In this document: piece after piece, positions 8,761 to 17,236 of the stretch
Position numbering within the stretch: position 1 is the stretch's first letter
Layout of the letters: each line of letters starts with the position of its first letter
From: Mesorhizobium japonicum MAFF 303099
GTDB taxonomy: Bacteria > Pseudomonadota > Alphaproteobacteria > Rhizobiales > Rhizobiaceae
Length of the DNA: 64,000 bases
NCBI RefSeq assembly: GCF_000009625.1
Contig: NC_002678.2
Location: 1,612,001-1,676,000 of the forward strand
Reading direction: 5' to 3'
Notes under the pieces: model-generated
Seen by the model: the letters and a program-made list of their open reading frames with translations, nothing else
Database searches by the model: none
What the model was told of the DNA's origin: nothing
Position numbers and translations under genes: made by a program

Positions 8761-9396
8761 ATGCGGCCACCCTCCCCTGAAGCCGCGTTGACCGAGGCGA
8801 TGGCGGCAATCGCGCCGCAAGGTGTCCGGACCGGATGCCGGGTGATAGGCGACGCGGACGAGGCCCACCTGCTGCCCGAGGAAGCGCGTTCCATCCCTGC
8901 GCGCCAGCCGGCCATGCGCCGCGCCAGCGGTGCCGCCCGCTGGGTCGCGCACCGGCTGCTGGCCGATACCGGCATCAGCGACCTCGCCATTCCGCGCGCC
9001 CCATCCGGCGCCCCGCTCTGGCCGAACGGGATAGTTGGCTCGCTCGCCCATGACGACGACATGGCCGTGGCGGCGGTCGCGCCTGTCGGCGGTATCGTCT
9101 CTCTCGGCATTGACGTCGAGCCCGCCGAACCCTTGCCGGACGACATTTTCGCGATCGTTGCAACCGGCGCGGATCGCACCGGCGCGGCGGACCCGCGGCT
9201 AGCCGGCCGCATCCTGTTTGCCGCCAAGGAGGCGGTCTACAAGGCGGCCTACCCGCTCGATCGCGAGGTGCTGGGCTACGAGGACATCGCCGTGGACCTC
9301 GATGCCGGCCGCGCGACGACGAAGACCGGCCGCAAGGTCAGCCTCGCCTACTGCATCGCCCCGCGTGTGGTCGTGTTGGCGTTTGTCGGCAAATAG
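8761..9396 (+). CDS. EntD/Sfp-type 4'-phosphopantetheinyl transferase
   Basis: 211 residues. It transfers the phosphopantetheine arm of CoA to a carrier-protein serine. Visible motifs: GSLAHDDD (93-100), the magnesium-binding GIDVEP (D118, E120), and the helix KEAVYKA (156-162). The start follows the GNAT stop by 6 bp with GAGGA upstream, so it belongs to the same transcript as the synthetase. Serine 609 of the synthetase is the obvious target. Length fits EntD-type enzymes. Confidence 0.9.
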   Translation: MRPPSPEAALTEAMAAIAPQGVRTGCRVIGDADEAHLLPEEARSIPARQPAMRRASGAARWVAHRLLADTGISDLAIPRAPSGAPLWPNGIVGSLAHDDDMAVAAVAPVGGIVSLGIDVEPAEPLPDDIFAIVATGADRTGAADPRLAGRILFAAKEAVYKAAYPLDREVLGYEDIAVDLDAGRATTKTGRKVSLAYCIAPRVVVLAFVGK

Positions 9397-9402
9397 CGCA
9401 GC

Positions 9403-10506
9403 CTATTCGCCCACAATCTCCCGATAGGTCCTCATCGCGCCGTCCTGGCCGCGTATCCGCCAGGTGTCCCCTTCGCGGCCCTCGATAGGACACGGCCCGA
9501 GCGGCACCTTGCCGCCGCCTTCCGGCAAGTCGAGCACATAGACGGGATTGCAGATGCCGGACAGGCGCGCCCTCAGCGCTTCCACCAGCGCCTGGCCTTG
9601 CGCGATCGTGGTGCGCCGATGCGCCATGCCGCGCGCGAGGTCGCCGTGGTGCAGGTAATAGGGTTTTACTCCCAGCCGGTACATCAGCTCGCGGCAGAGC
9701 TCCTCCAATACCTCGACCGTATCGTTGACGCCCTTGAGCAGAACGCTCTGGTTGAGCAGCACGAAGCCCGCCTGCCGCATGGTGCGGCACGCCACCTCGG
9801 TCGCGGGCGTGATCTCCCGCGCGTGGTTGAAATGCGTGACGACGGTCACCATCAGCCGGCCCTGCAGCGCGGCGACCAGCCCGGATGTGATGCGCGACGG
9901 CAGCGCGACTGGCACGCGGGTGTGGATGCGCAGCAGCCGCACATGCGGGATCGCCTCGATGCGCGCGACGATTTCGGCCAGCGCCTTGTCGGGCAGCGAG
10001 AGCGGGTCGCCGCCGGTCAGGATCACCTCGCGGATCTCAGGATGATCCGCGATATAGGCCAGCGCCGGCTCGAGCGCCTCGCGCGTATAGCCGCGGCCGA
10101 TCGAGGTCAGCGATTCCTTGCGGAAGCAGAACCGGCAATAGACCGCGCATTGATAGGTCGGGAACAGCAGCACCCGGTCGGTATGGCGATGCGTCAGTCG
10201 CGGCACCGGGCTGAAGTCATGGTCGGCGATCGGATCGCCCAGCTCGCCCTCCGCCTCCTCCAATTCGTCCGGCGACGGGATGACCTGCGCGCGGATCGGA
10301 TCGGCCGGGTCGTTCCAGTCGATCAGGTCGAGATAGGCTTTTGGCGCACGCACCTTGTGGTGCGCGGCAGCAGCTTGGGCGGCGGCGCGCTCGACCGGCG
10401 ACAGCGGCAGGCGGTCGAGATCGCGCACATGCCGCACGCCCTGGCGGACATCGTCCTGCCAGGTGGTGTCGGGGGCGGCGCGGGTTGCATCTTTGAGGTC
10501 GGTCAT
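9403..10506 (-). CDS. lysine 2,3-aminomutase-like radical SAM/PLP enzyme (KamA/EpmB family)
   Basis: 367 residues. The iron-sulfur cluster motif is C120-A-V-Y-C124-R-F-C127. The PLP lysine is K333 in PEGGGKVP. The two aspartates that bind the lysine side-chain amine in Clostridium KamA (D293, D330) have counterparts D289 and D326 with identical spacing to each other and to the PLP lysine, so lysine is a credible substrate. Length is nearer EpmB (342) than KamA (416). It converges on the PPTase gene with only 6 bp between stops. Two readings: EpmB-like, making (R)-beta-lysine for elongation factor P, or a supplier of beta-lysine to the neighbouring synthetase. No epmA or efp gene is in the window. 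Confidence 0.9.
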   Translation of the reverse strand: MTDLKDATRAAPDTTWQDDVRQGVRHVRDLDRLPLSPVERAAAQAAAAHHKVRAPKAYLDLIDWNDPADPIRAQVIPSPDELEEAEGELGDPIADHDFSPVPRLTHRHTDRVLLFPTYQCAVYCRFCFRKESLTSIGRGYTREALEPALAYIADHPEIREVILTGGDPLSLPDKALAEIVARIEAIPHVRLLRIHTRVPVALPSRITSGLVAALQGRLMVTVVTHFNHAREITPATEVACRTMRQAGFVLLNQSVLLKGVNDTVEVLEELCRELMYRLGVKPYYLHHGDLARGMAHRRTTIAQGQALVEALRARLSGICNPVYVLDLPEGGGKVPLGPCPIEGREGDTWRIRGQDGAMRTYREIVGE

Positions 10507-10557
10507 GGCAGGTCTCGGAGTGGTCGCGCGGACCTATCGACCGGATGGACGACGCGG

Positions 10558-10770
10558 TCAACCGTCACTGGAAGCCAACGGCGCAAGCCGCGCCCGTAGA
10601 GCACCGGCCCTGCCAAGCAGCCAAACCTCACCCTCCAGGCCAATGTCCTTCAGGCGGCGGTCGGAAAACCGCGAAATCCGGCGCAACGCGCGGCGACGCT
10701 CAAATGCCGCCGTGCTGCGTATGGCAAGGCCGCTCATCGCGGCGCCAATGGGTCCAAGGGTCAAGGTCAT
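10558..10770 (-). CDS. DUF1127 small protein
   Basis: 70 residues with the DUF1127 core near the middle (RRALRRISRFSDRRLKDIGL). AGGAG sits 7 nt before the ATG. DUF1127 proteins are short, arginine-rich and abundant in Rhizobiales; some affect small-RNA turnover or phosphate and carbon responses, but no role can be assigned here. It lies just upstream of the aminomutase gene in the same direction (51 bp gap) and divergent from a LysR gene. Confidence 0.8.
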   Translation of the reverse strand: MTLTLGPIGAAMSGLAIRSTAAFERRRALRRISRFSDRRLKDIGLEGEVWLLGRAGALRARLAPLASSDG

Positions 10771-10953
10771 GTCAGTCTCCTATTCGCTGGGCGCAAGCGT
10801 GCCGGTGCCGCCCATCGGGCGAGCATGACGATTGCTCACACTATGTCAGGTCATCAGGCGCTTCGACGGAAGGAAACTTGATGTCTGCGCGCCGGTACGC
10901 CCTGATATTGGGCATTTCTGGGCTGGACGACAAACCACTCTTTGTGCAGGATT

Positions 10954-10970
10954 TGTGAGCAATGCTCACA
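10954..10970. promoter_or_regulatory. perfect palindrome, likely LysR operator
   Basis: TGTGAGC-AAT-GCTCACA is a 17-bp perfect inverted repeat (7-bp arms) ending 10 nt before the LysR start at 10981. One arm, GCTCACA, recurs alone at 10834-10840, nearer the divergent DUF1127 gene. Dyad symmetry in the divergent spacer is the expected place for LysR autoregulation. Confidence 0.55.
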
Positions 10971-10980
10971 GGTCGAGATC

Positions 10981-11892
10981 ATGCCGCGAAGATTGCCGCC
11001 CCTCACCGCCCTGCCCGCTTTCGACGCCGCCGCAAGGCATCTGAGCTTCTCCAGGGCGGCGGACGAGCTCAACCTTACCCATGGCGCGGTCAGCCGCGCC
11101 ATCCGCAACATCGAAGACAGGCTCGGCATCCAGCTTTTCGATCGGGGAACGCGATCCGTGCGCCTGACCGCCGTCGGCGCGGCCTATGCGGTCGAGGTCG
11201 GCAAGGCGCTCGACCAGATCGCCGCCGCCACCATCGCCGCCACGCCCGACCGCTCGACGCGCATCCTGAACGTCTCGACGTCGGACGGCTTCGCCGGCCG
11301 CTGGCTGGTGCCGAGGCTGCATCGCTTCCACCGCGCCAATGCCGATATCGACGTGCGACTGGCGACCTCGGGTGTGCTGGCCGATTTCGTCAGCGACGGC
11401 ATCGACATCGCCATCCGCTATGGCAAGGGCGGCTACACCGGCGTGACGGCGGAATTTCTCGCTGACGAGGAGGTCTTCCCGGTCTGCAGCCCGGAACTGC
11501 TGCAAGGTGAACATCCGCTGCGCCTGCCCGGGGATCTCAGGCACCACAAATTGATCCATGACGCCTTTCGCATCGACTGGGCGACATGGCTGCAACAGGC
11601 CGGCGTCGATGGCATCGACCCCAAGCGCGGTGTGCGCTTCGATTCCGCCACCTTCGCGGTCGAGGCCGCCGTGCATGGCGAAGGCGTGCTGCTCGGCCGC
11701 AGCGCGCTGGTCTCCGCCGACCTCGCGGCGGGACGGCTGGTGCGGCCCTTCGACCTCGCGCTGAAATCGGCGGCCAGCTACTACCTCGTCTATCCCGACG
11801 GCGCGTTGCGGCAGAAGAAGATCAGGGCGTTCCGTGACTGGCTGTTTGCCGAGGTGGCGGCTGACTGGGTCGGGATGTCTCGGAGGGATTGA
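10981..11892 (+). CDS. LysR-family regulator, GcvA-like
   Basis: 303 residues starting MPRRLPPLTALPAFDAAARH. Winged helix-turn-helix at ~5-64 (LSFSRAADELNLTHGAVSRA), effector domain ~90-300. The N-terminal words are typical of the GcvA/AmpR-like LysR branch. I prefer ATG 10981 (AGGTCGAG upstream) to the frame start at 10942, which would translate through the palindrome at 10954-10970. It is divergent from the DUF1127/aminomutase pair and convergent with the SDR gene; its target is probably one of these. Confidence 0.87.
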   Translation: MPRRLPPLTALPAFDAAARHLSFSRAADELNLTHGAVSRAIRNIEDRLGIQLFDRGTRSVRLTAVGAAYAVEVGKALDQIAAATIAATPDRSTRILNVSTSDGFAGRWLVPRLHRFHRANADIDVRLATSGVLADFVSDGIDIAIRYGKGGYTGVTAEFLADEEVFPVCSPELLQGEHPLRLPGDLRHHKLIHDAFRIDWATWLQQAGVDGIDPKRGVRFDSATFAVEAAVHGEGVLLGRSALVSADLAAGRLVRPFDLALKSAASYYLVYPDGALRQKKIRAFRDWLFAEVAADWVGMSRRD

Positions 11893-11906
11893 GGCGAACC
11901 ACCCGC

Positions 11907-12947
11907 CTACGCTTTTGACCCACCCACCAACCCCAGCCGCAACAAACTCTCGGCCGTGGCGACGATAGCCTCCTCGGCCGGGCGCGGCGTCCAGCCAAGC
12001 AGACGCGTCGCCTTTTCGCTGGTGGCGTCCATCATCACGCCGAGATGCCTGGCCAGCATCTTCGTCGTCGGATCGCCACGCAGCGCCAGCAGGCGGATCA
12101 TCCAATTGGGAATCTCCCTGGTCGGCACCTTGGCTGCTGCCGCGCCCATCCTGCGCCGCAGCACTTTCGCAACATCCGCCATCCACAGGCTGTGGCCCGA
12201 AATACCGATGAAGCGCTCGCCCTTGGCCGCAGGACTGGTCATCGCCAGCAGATGCAGATCGGCCAGGTCGCGCACGTCGACATAGCCTGAGTTGACCCGG
12301 GGACAACCGGGCATGCCGTCCATCAGCCGCTTGATCAGCCCGATCGAATGCGAGAAATCAGCGGCGAGCACCGGGCCGAGCACGGCGACCGGATTGACGA
12401 CGGAGAGTTCGAGGCCGCCGCCCTCGCGAGCGATGAAATCCCAGGCGGCGCGCTCCGACAGCGTCTTCGATCTCTGGTAGGGCGCGACGGCACCGCTGAG
12501 GTCGGACCAGTCGGTCTCGTTGAACGGCCGTGTCTGCGGCGCATGCCCCATAGCGACAGCACCGATGGCCGAAGTCAGCACCACGCGTTTTATGCCGGCA
12601 TCGCGCGCGGCCTTGAGCACCCGCAGCACGCCGTCGACGGCGGGCCTCACCCAATCCTCCTCGCGCGTCTGGCTGCCGGACGGCGTCGGCGATGCGCCAT
12701 GCATGACATAGGCGCAGCCGGCGACCGCCTCCGCCCAGCCGGCGTCCGCGGTCAGGTCGGCGGCGACGAAGGACAGCCGATCGCCGGGCTCGGCGCCGCC
12801 TTCCCTGAGCATCGCGCGCACCTCGGCTTCGCGCTCGAGCGAACGCACCGTCGTGCGCAGGCGATAACCGGCGTCGAGCAGCTTCAGCATGCAGTGCGAT
12901 GCAATGAAGCCTGAGCCTCCGGTCACCAGCACCAGTTCGTCGTTCAT
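11907..12947 (-). CDS. extended short-chain dehydrogenase (NAD-dependent epimerase / dihydroflavonol-reductase-like)
   Basis: 346 residues from an ATG with AGGAG 8 nt upstream. N-terminal nucleotide fold with VTGGSGFIASHCM (residues ~6-18), catalytic serine in VLTSAIGAV, and catalytic YQRSK (Y-x-x-x-K). These are the marks of extended SDRs related to dihydroflavonol 4-reductase and cinnamoyl-CoA reductase. Substrate unknown. The gene is divergent from the AraC regulator at 13042, which probably controls it. Confidence 0.87.
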   Translation of the reverse strand: MNDELVLVTGGSGFIASHCMLKLLDAGYRLRTTVRSLEREAEVRAMLREGGAEPGDRLSFVAADLTADAGWAEAVAGCAYVMHGASPTPSGSQTREEDWVRPAVDGVLRVLKAARDAGIKRVVLTSAIGAVAMGHAPQTRPFNETDWSDLSGAVAPYQRSKTLSERAAWDFIAREGGGLELSVVNPVAVLGPVLAADFSHSIGLIKRLMDGMPGCPRVNSGYVDVRDLADLHLLAMTSPAAKGERFIGISGHSLWMADVAKVLRRRMGAAAAKVPTREIPNWMIRLLALRGDPTTKMLARHLGVMMDATSEKATRLLGWTPRPAEEAIVATAESLLRLGLVGGSKA

Positions 12948-13041
12948 GTCAGTCTCCTGATGTTCATTGGCCATCAGCTAGGCGCACCAGATCGGATTGT
13001 GAATGCTTGAAAATCCGCATAAGTTGCGCGAAAGTACGAAA

Positions 13042-13998
13042 ATGACCGACGATCCTTTCTCCGACATCCTCAAATTCACCAGCGCGCAAACCATGGTTAC
13101 AGGCGGCTTCACCGCCGGCGAGCCATGGGCGCTGCGCTTTCCGGCGCCCGAAAAAATCAAATTCTTCGCCGTGGTGAAGGGCAGTTGCTGGATCCGCCTC
13201 GAGGGCGAGGAGGAGCCGGTGCATGCGAAAACTGGAGACGTGCTGCTTTTGGCATCGCGGCGCTCCTTCATCCTCGCCAGCGACCTGTCCGTGCCGCCGC
13301 TCGACGCCATGGCGGTGTTCTCCGGTTGCAGGATCGCCCAACTCGGCGACGGCAAGGATTTTACGCATATTGGCGGCCACGTGCTGCTCGACCAGGCGAG
13401 CGGGCGGCTGCTGGCCGACGTCTTGCCGCCATGGATCCACATCCACGCCTCGTCGCCGCAAGCGACAATCCTGCGCTGGATCCTTGACCAGCTGGTGCGC
13501 GAGCAGGCGGATGGCCAGCCGGGCGCCAGCCTTGCCTCGGCGCAGCTCGCGCAATTGCTGTTTATCCAGGTATTGCGGGCGCATCTGCAGACATCGAGTC
13601 TTATGCCCGCCGGCTGGCTGCGCGCGCTCGCCGACCCGCGCCTGGCGCCGGCGCTGCGGCTGATGCATGGCGACCCTGGCCGCGACTGGCATCTGGAGGA
13701 ACTCGCCAGAGCCGCCGCCATGTCGCGCACCAGTTTTGCCTTCCATTTCAGGCAAACCGCCGGCGTCGCGCCGCTGACCTACCTGACGCAATGGCGCATG
13801 CATCTGGCCGAGCGCGCCTTGCGCGAGGAAGATACGCCGGTGGCGGTGCTTGCCCGCTCCCTTGGCTACACCTCGGAAAGCGCCTTCAGCAATGCCTTCA
13901 AGCGCGCCACCGGCACCGCGCCCAAGCGGTATCGAACCGCGGGGAAAGCCGAACGGTCGGGTGACGCCGAAGCGCGGTCGCTGAGCCTGGTATCTTGA
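13042..13998 (+). CDS. AraC-family regulator with cupin-type sensor domain
   Basis: 318 residues from MTDDPFSDILKF; an in-frame ATG at 13003 is possible and neither has a strong ribosome site. Residues ~10-180 form a cupin-like ligand domain (KIKFFAVVKGSCWIRLEG, then a DVLLLASRRSF strand). The C-terminal ~100 residues hold two helix-turn-helix units of the AraC type (LEELARAAAMSRTSFAFHF and VLARSLGYTSESAFSNAFKR). It is divergent from the SDR at 11907-12947, the classic arrangement for an activator and its target. Confidence 0.87.
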   Translation: MTDDPFSDILKFTSAQTMVTGGFTAGEPWALRFPAPEKIKFFAVVKGSCWIRLEGEEEPVHAKTGDVLLLASRRSFILASDLSVPPLDAMAVFSGCRIAQLGDGKDFTHIGGHVLLDQASGRLLADVLPPWIHIHASSPQATILRWILDQLVREQADGQPGASLASAQLAQLLFIQVLRAHLQTSSLMPAGWLRALADPRLAPALRLMHGDPGRDWHLEELARAAAMSRTSFAFHFRQTAGVAPLTYLTQWRMHLAERALREEDTPVAVLARSLGYTSESAFSNAFKRATGTAPKRYRTAGKAERSGDAEARSLSLVS

Positions 13999-14195
13999 AA
14001 AATCAGGGAAGGCGGAGGCCCGAGACAGGTGGCCAGATCGGGACTGTCCAGCTGTCTCGGGCCTGATGCATGCCGCCCGAAAAGGGGGCATCGATTTTCA
14101 GGGAACCGACATGCATTGAAGGGCTCCGCGCACAGAGTGGACGTTGGTATCAGCGGCACCAGTCGTCATATGAGGGGTGTCGACCAGGACCTGCG

Positions 14196-14408
14196 CTACT
14201 CCTTGGCGCGATAGGCTTCCGGTATGACGAACACTTCGTCGGCCCGGCCATAGCCGCCGTCGGCGACCTCCTCGACCAGCACCATGGTGGTGGGCCGCAC
14301 GCCTTCGCCGAAAAAGTCGACGAACATGGCTGTGGTCCGATGGATGAGGTCTTCTTTCTGCGCCTTGGAGAGAGCGGCCTGCGGCAGCTTGATGTTGGCG
14401 AATGGCAT
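14196..14408 (-). CDS. 4-oxalocrotonate tautomerase-family protein
   Basis: 70 residues, MPFANIKLPQAALSKAQK at the N-terminus: the proline directly after the start Met is the catalytic base of the family once Met is removed. The middle carries TTMVLVEEV, typical of the second strand. AAGGAAA lies 5 nt before the ATG. It is the last gene of an apparent operon behind two SDR genes (31 bp gap). Longer open frames through this region read the same strand but lack the Pro-1 start. Confidence 0.88.
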   Translation of the reverse strand: MPFANIKLPQAALSKAQKEDLIHRTTAMFVDFFGEGVRPTTMVLVEEVADGGYGRADEVFVIPEAYRAKE

Positions 14409-14439
14409 GATGGTTTCCTTTTCTGTTGGGGTTGGGTTT

Positions 14440-15333
14440 TCAGGCTTTGGGATGGAGCAGGTCGGCAAGGCCGATCCGCTCCAGGAGTTGCGCGCGCACG
14501 CGGTCGGCAACGCCGTTGACGATCGCGGCGCCATCGTCGGAGGGATCGATATGAACGCGCAGCGGGCGGCTGCCATGCGGCATGGCGACGAGGTCGACGA
14601 TTGCCTCGGCGACCTCGGCCGGATCGGCATCCGCCGGTTCCAGCGACGCCAGCCCCTTCAGCGCCTGCTGGTCGGCACCGGCATAGGGACCGGACCAATA
14701 GGCGCCGGCGCGCTCGGCATCGGCGGGTGCCGCCGCGTGGTGGAAATGCTCCGTGCCCTTGGTGAAGGCGCCCGGCACCACGATCGTCGTTTCGATGCCG
14801 AAGCGGGCGAGTTCCAGCGCATAGCTCTGCGCCAGCGCGTCCATGCCGGCCTTGGCCGCGAAATAGGGGGCCAGGAAGGGCGGCGTGCCGCCGCGCGTGC
14901 TGCTCGAACCGACCCAGATCATCTGCGCCCGGCCGAGAGACCGCATATGCGGCAGGGCAGCCCGATTGACGCGCTGCGTGCCGACGACATTGACGTCATA
15001 GAGCTGCGTCAGCTGTTCGGGCGAAAACGCCTCGGCCGGCCCGAACCCCATATGCCCGGCATTGTGGATCAGCACGTCGAGCCGGCCGGCTTCGCCGAGG
15101 ATCCGCCGGATCGCCGCTTCTGCAGAGCCATCGGAGGTGACGTCGAGCGCGATGGGCTTGAGCACCACGCCCTCGTCACGCGCAAGCGCCTCCATTTCGG
15201 CTGCCGCCGCACCACCGCGTGCCGAGGGATCACGCATCGAGGCAAAGACTGTGTGGCCGGCTCTTGCGAGCGCCCGCGCAGTCATCGCGCCAAAACCGCT
15301 GGAGGCGCCGGTGATCAGGATTGTCCGTTTCAT
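14440..15333 (-). CDS. classical short-chain dehydrogenase
   Basis: 297 residues. TGASSGFG cofactor motif at residues 8-15, LIHNAGHMGFG (NAG motif), active serine in WVGSSST and YFAAK catalytic pair. GGGAGG lies 6 nt upstream of the ATG. Middle gene of the SDR-SDR-tautomerase operon, 11 bp after the upstream SDR stop. The C-terminal extension past the Rossmann core (~60 residues) resembles the retinol-dehydrogenase-like SDR group. Substrate unknown. Confidence 0.87.
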   Translation of the reverse strand: MKRTILITGASSGFGAMTARALARAGHTVFASMRDPSARGGAAAAEMEALARDEGVVLKPIALDVTSDGSAEAAIRRILGEAGRLDVLIHNAGHMGFGPAEAFSPEQLTQLYDVNVVGTQRVNRAALPHMRSLGRAQMIWVGSSSTRGGTPPFLAPYFAAKAGMDALAQSYALELARFGIETTIVVPGAFTKGTEHFHHAAAPADAERAGAYWSGPYAGADQQALKGLASLEPADADPAEVAEAIVDLVAMPHGSRPLRVHIDPSDDGAAIVNGVADRVRAQLLERIGLADLLHPKA

Positions 15334-15344
15334 CTCGGCCTCCC

Positions 15345-16121
15345 TCAGATCACGCCGCCATTGGCGCGGATGATCTGTCCGTTGACCCAGCCACTGTCCG
15401 GCCCGGCCAGGAACGACACGACGCCGGCAATGTCGTCGGGCTGGCCGAGCCGGCCGAGCGGGATCATCTTGCCGATGGCCTCGATCTGCGTCGCGCTCTT
15501 GCCGTCCATGAACAGCGCGGTCTCGACCGGCCCGGGCGCCACCGCATTGACGGTGACGCGGCGCGCGCCAAGCTCCTTCGCCAGGATATGCGTCATCGCC
15601 TCGACCGCCGCCTTGGTGGCGGCGTAGACGCCGTAGCCCGGCTGATAGAGGCCGACGACGCTGCTCGAGAAATTGACGATGCGGCCGCCGTCGCGAAGGC
15701 GTTTCGCGCCCTCGCGCGTGCCCCGGAACACGCCGCCGAGATTGACCGCGATCTGCGCGTCGAAGGAGGCGTCGTCGGTCCCGGCGATGGGCGACAGCTT
15801 CATGATGCCGGCATTGTTGACAAGGATATCGACGCCGCCGAACGCCTTCTCGCCGGCATCGAAAAGGGTGGCAATACCGGTGGGATCGGCGATGTCGGCC
15901 TGCACGGCGATCGCCTTGCCGCCTCCGGCCTCGATCGCGCCGCGGACCGCGTCGGCCTCGGCGCGGCCCCGTGCATAATTGACGACGACGGCCAAACCGT
16001 CGCGGGCAAGCCGCTGCGCGATCGCCGCACCAATGCCCTTGGAGGCGCCGGTCACGATCGCGGTTCTGATTGGATTGCCCGTGCTTGTCTGCTGGCCCGT
16101 ACTTGTCTGCTGGTTTGTCAT
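15345..16121 (-). CDS. classical short-chain dehydrogenase, FabG-like
   Basis: 258 residues. VTGASKGIGAAIA cofactor motif, NNAGIM, and YGVYAATKAAVEAM catalytic region. First gene of the operon with a GGAGAG ribosome site. The N-terminus carries a tandem six-residue duplication, QQTSTG QQTSTG, reflected in the DNA as two 18-bp near-copies at about 16076-16111. The tail lies before the Rossmann fold, so the duplication is probably neutral. Confidence 0.87.
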   Translation of the reverse strand: MTNQQTSTGQQTSTGNPIRTAIVTGASKGIGAAIAQRLARDGLAVVVNYARGRAEADAVRGAIEAGGGKAIAVQADIADPTGIATLFDAGEKAFGGVDILVNNAGIMKLSPIAGTDDASFDAQIAVNLGGVFRGTREGAKRLRDGGRIVNFSSSVVGLYQPGYGVYAATKAAVEAMTHILAKELGARRVTVNAVAPGPVETALFMDGKSATQIEAIGKMIPLGRLGQPDDIAGVVSFLAGPDSGWVNGQIIRANGGVI

Positions 16122-16224
16122 GGAAGTCTCTCCGAATTGCTGGTGACGCGGATATAGACGCAGCGAGCCGCCGGATAATCAGCCGTGCCTTGACATCACT
16201 ATTCGGAAACTGCGAACAAAGAGC

Positions 16225-17118
16225 ATGGATCGCCTGGACACGATGCGGCTCTTCGTTCGCGTGCTGGAGCGGCGCAGTTTCACCGCTGCCGCCGCCGATC
16301 TCGGACTGCCGCGCTCAACCGCGACGGAAGCGATCCGCCGGCTCGAGGAACATCTCGGCGCACGCCTGCTGGAGCGGACGACGCGGCAGGTGAACGCCAC
16401 GCAGGACGGCGAGGCCTATTACCGGCGCTGCCTGCCGATCCTGGCCGAGATCGAGGACGCGGAAGCCGCCTTCCGCAACGCCGAGCCCTTCGGCCTGCTG
16501 CGCATCGACGCCAGCACGCTGCTCACCCGCACCTTCCTGCTGCCGCGCCTCCCGGAATTCCTCGCACGCTATTCGCGCATCGACCTGCAGATCGGCCAGA
16601 GCGATCGGCTGGTCGATCTCGTGCGCGAAGGCGTCGATTGCGTCATCCGCGTCGGCGAGCCGCCCGACAGCGGCATGATCATGCGCCGGCTGGGGATGAT
16701 CCGCGAGATGACCTGCGCCAGCCCCGCCTATCTCTCTCGCCACGGCACACCCGCCTCCCCCGACGCGCTCGACGGCCACCAGGCGGTTGGCTTCGTCTCG
16801 TCGCGCACCGGCGAGGTGCTGCCCTTCGAATTCACCGTCAACGGCAAGACCCGCGAGATCCGGCTGCCGGGCCGCGTCGCCGCCAACAATTCCGACACCG
16901 CCGCCGATCTGGCGCGGCTCGGCCTCGGCCTCATCCAGGCGCCGCGCTATCGCTTCGAGAAGGACCTTGCTCAGGGCATGCTGGTCGAGGTGCTGGCCGA
17001 CTACCCGCCCTCGCCGACGCCGCTATCGGCGCTCTACCCGCAGAACCGCCAGCTCTCGCCGCGCCTGCGCGTCTTCCTCGACTGGGCCGCGCGCATCTTC
17101 GCCGAGGCCAACCTGTAG
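16225..17118 (+). CDS. LysR-family regulator
   Basis: 297 residues. N-terminal winged helix-turn-helix (MDRLDTMRLFVRVLERRSFT, then LGLPRSTATEAIRRLEEHLG), followed by the effector fold ~88-295. The start and recognition-helix pattern belong to the large CrgA/AaeR-like LysR group, which often controls divergent oxidoreductases. It lies 103 bp from, and divergent to, the SDR-SDR-tautomerase operon, which is the probable target. Confidence 0.88.
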   Translation: MDRLDTMRLFVRVLERRSFTAAAADLGLPRSTATEAIRRLEEHLGARLLERTTRQVNATQDGEAYYRRCLPILAEIEDAEAAFRNAEPFGLLRIDASTLLTRTFLLPRLPEFLARYSRIDLQIGQSDRLVDLVREGVDCVIRVGEPPDSGMIMRRLGMIREMTCASPAYLSRHGTPASPDALDGHQAVGFVSSRTGEVLPFEFTVNGKTREIRLPGRVAANNSDTAADLARLGLGLIQAPRYRFEKDLAQGMLVEVLADYPPSPTPLSALYPQNRQLSPRLRVFLDWAARIFAEANL

Positions 17119-17236
17119 GGATGCAGCCGCTGCTCGTCATGGGTATCTCGCCGTCATCGACCCCATCGCCGACGAACCCTAGGTATTGAAGCAAAATGGC
17201 ACTATTCTACGCAATCTGGGGTCTTGGGGTACGCGG

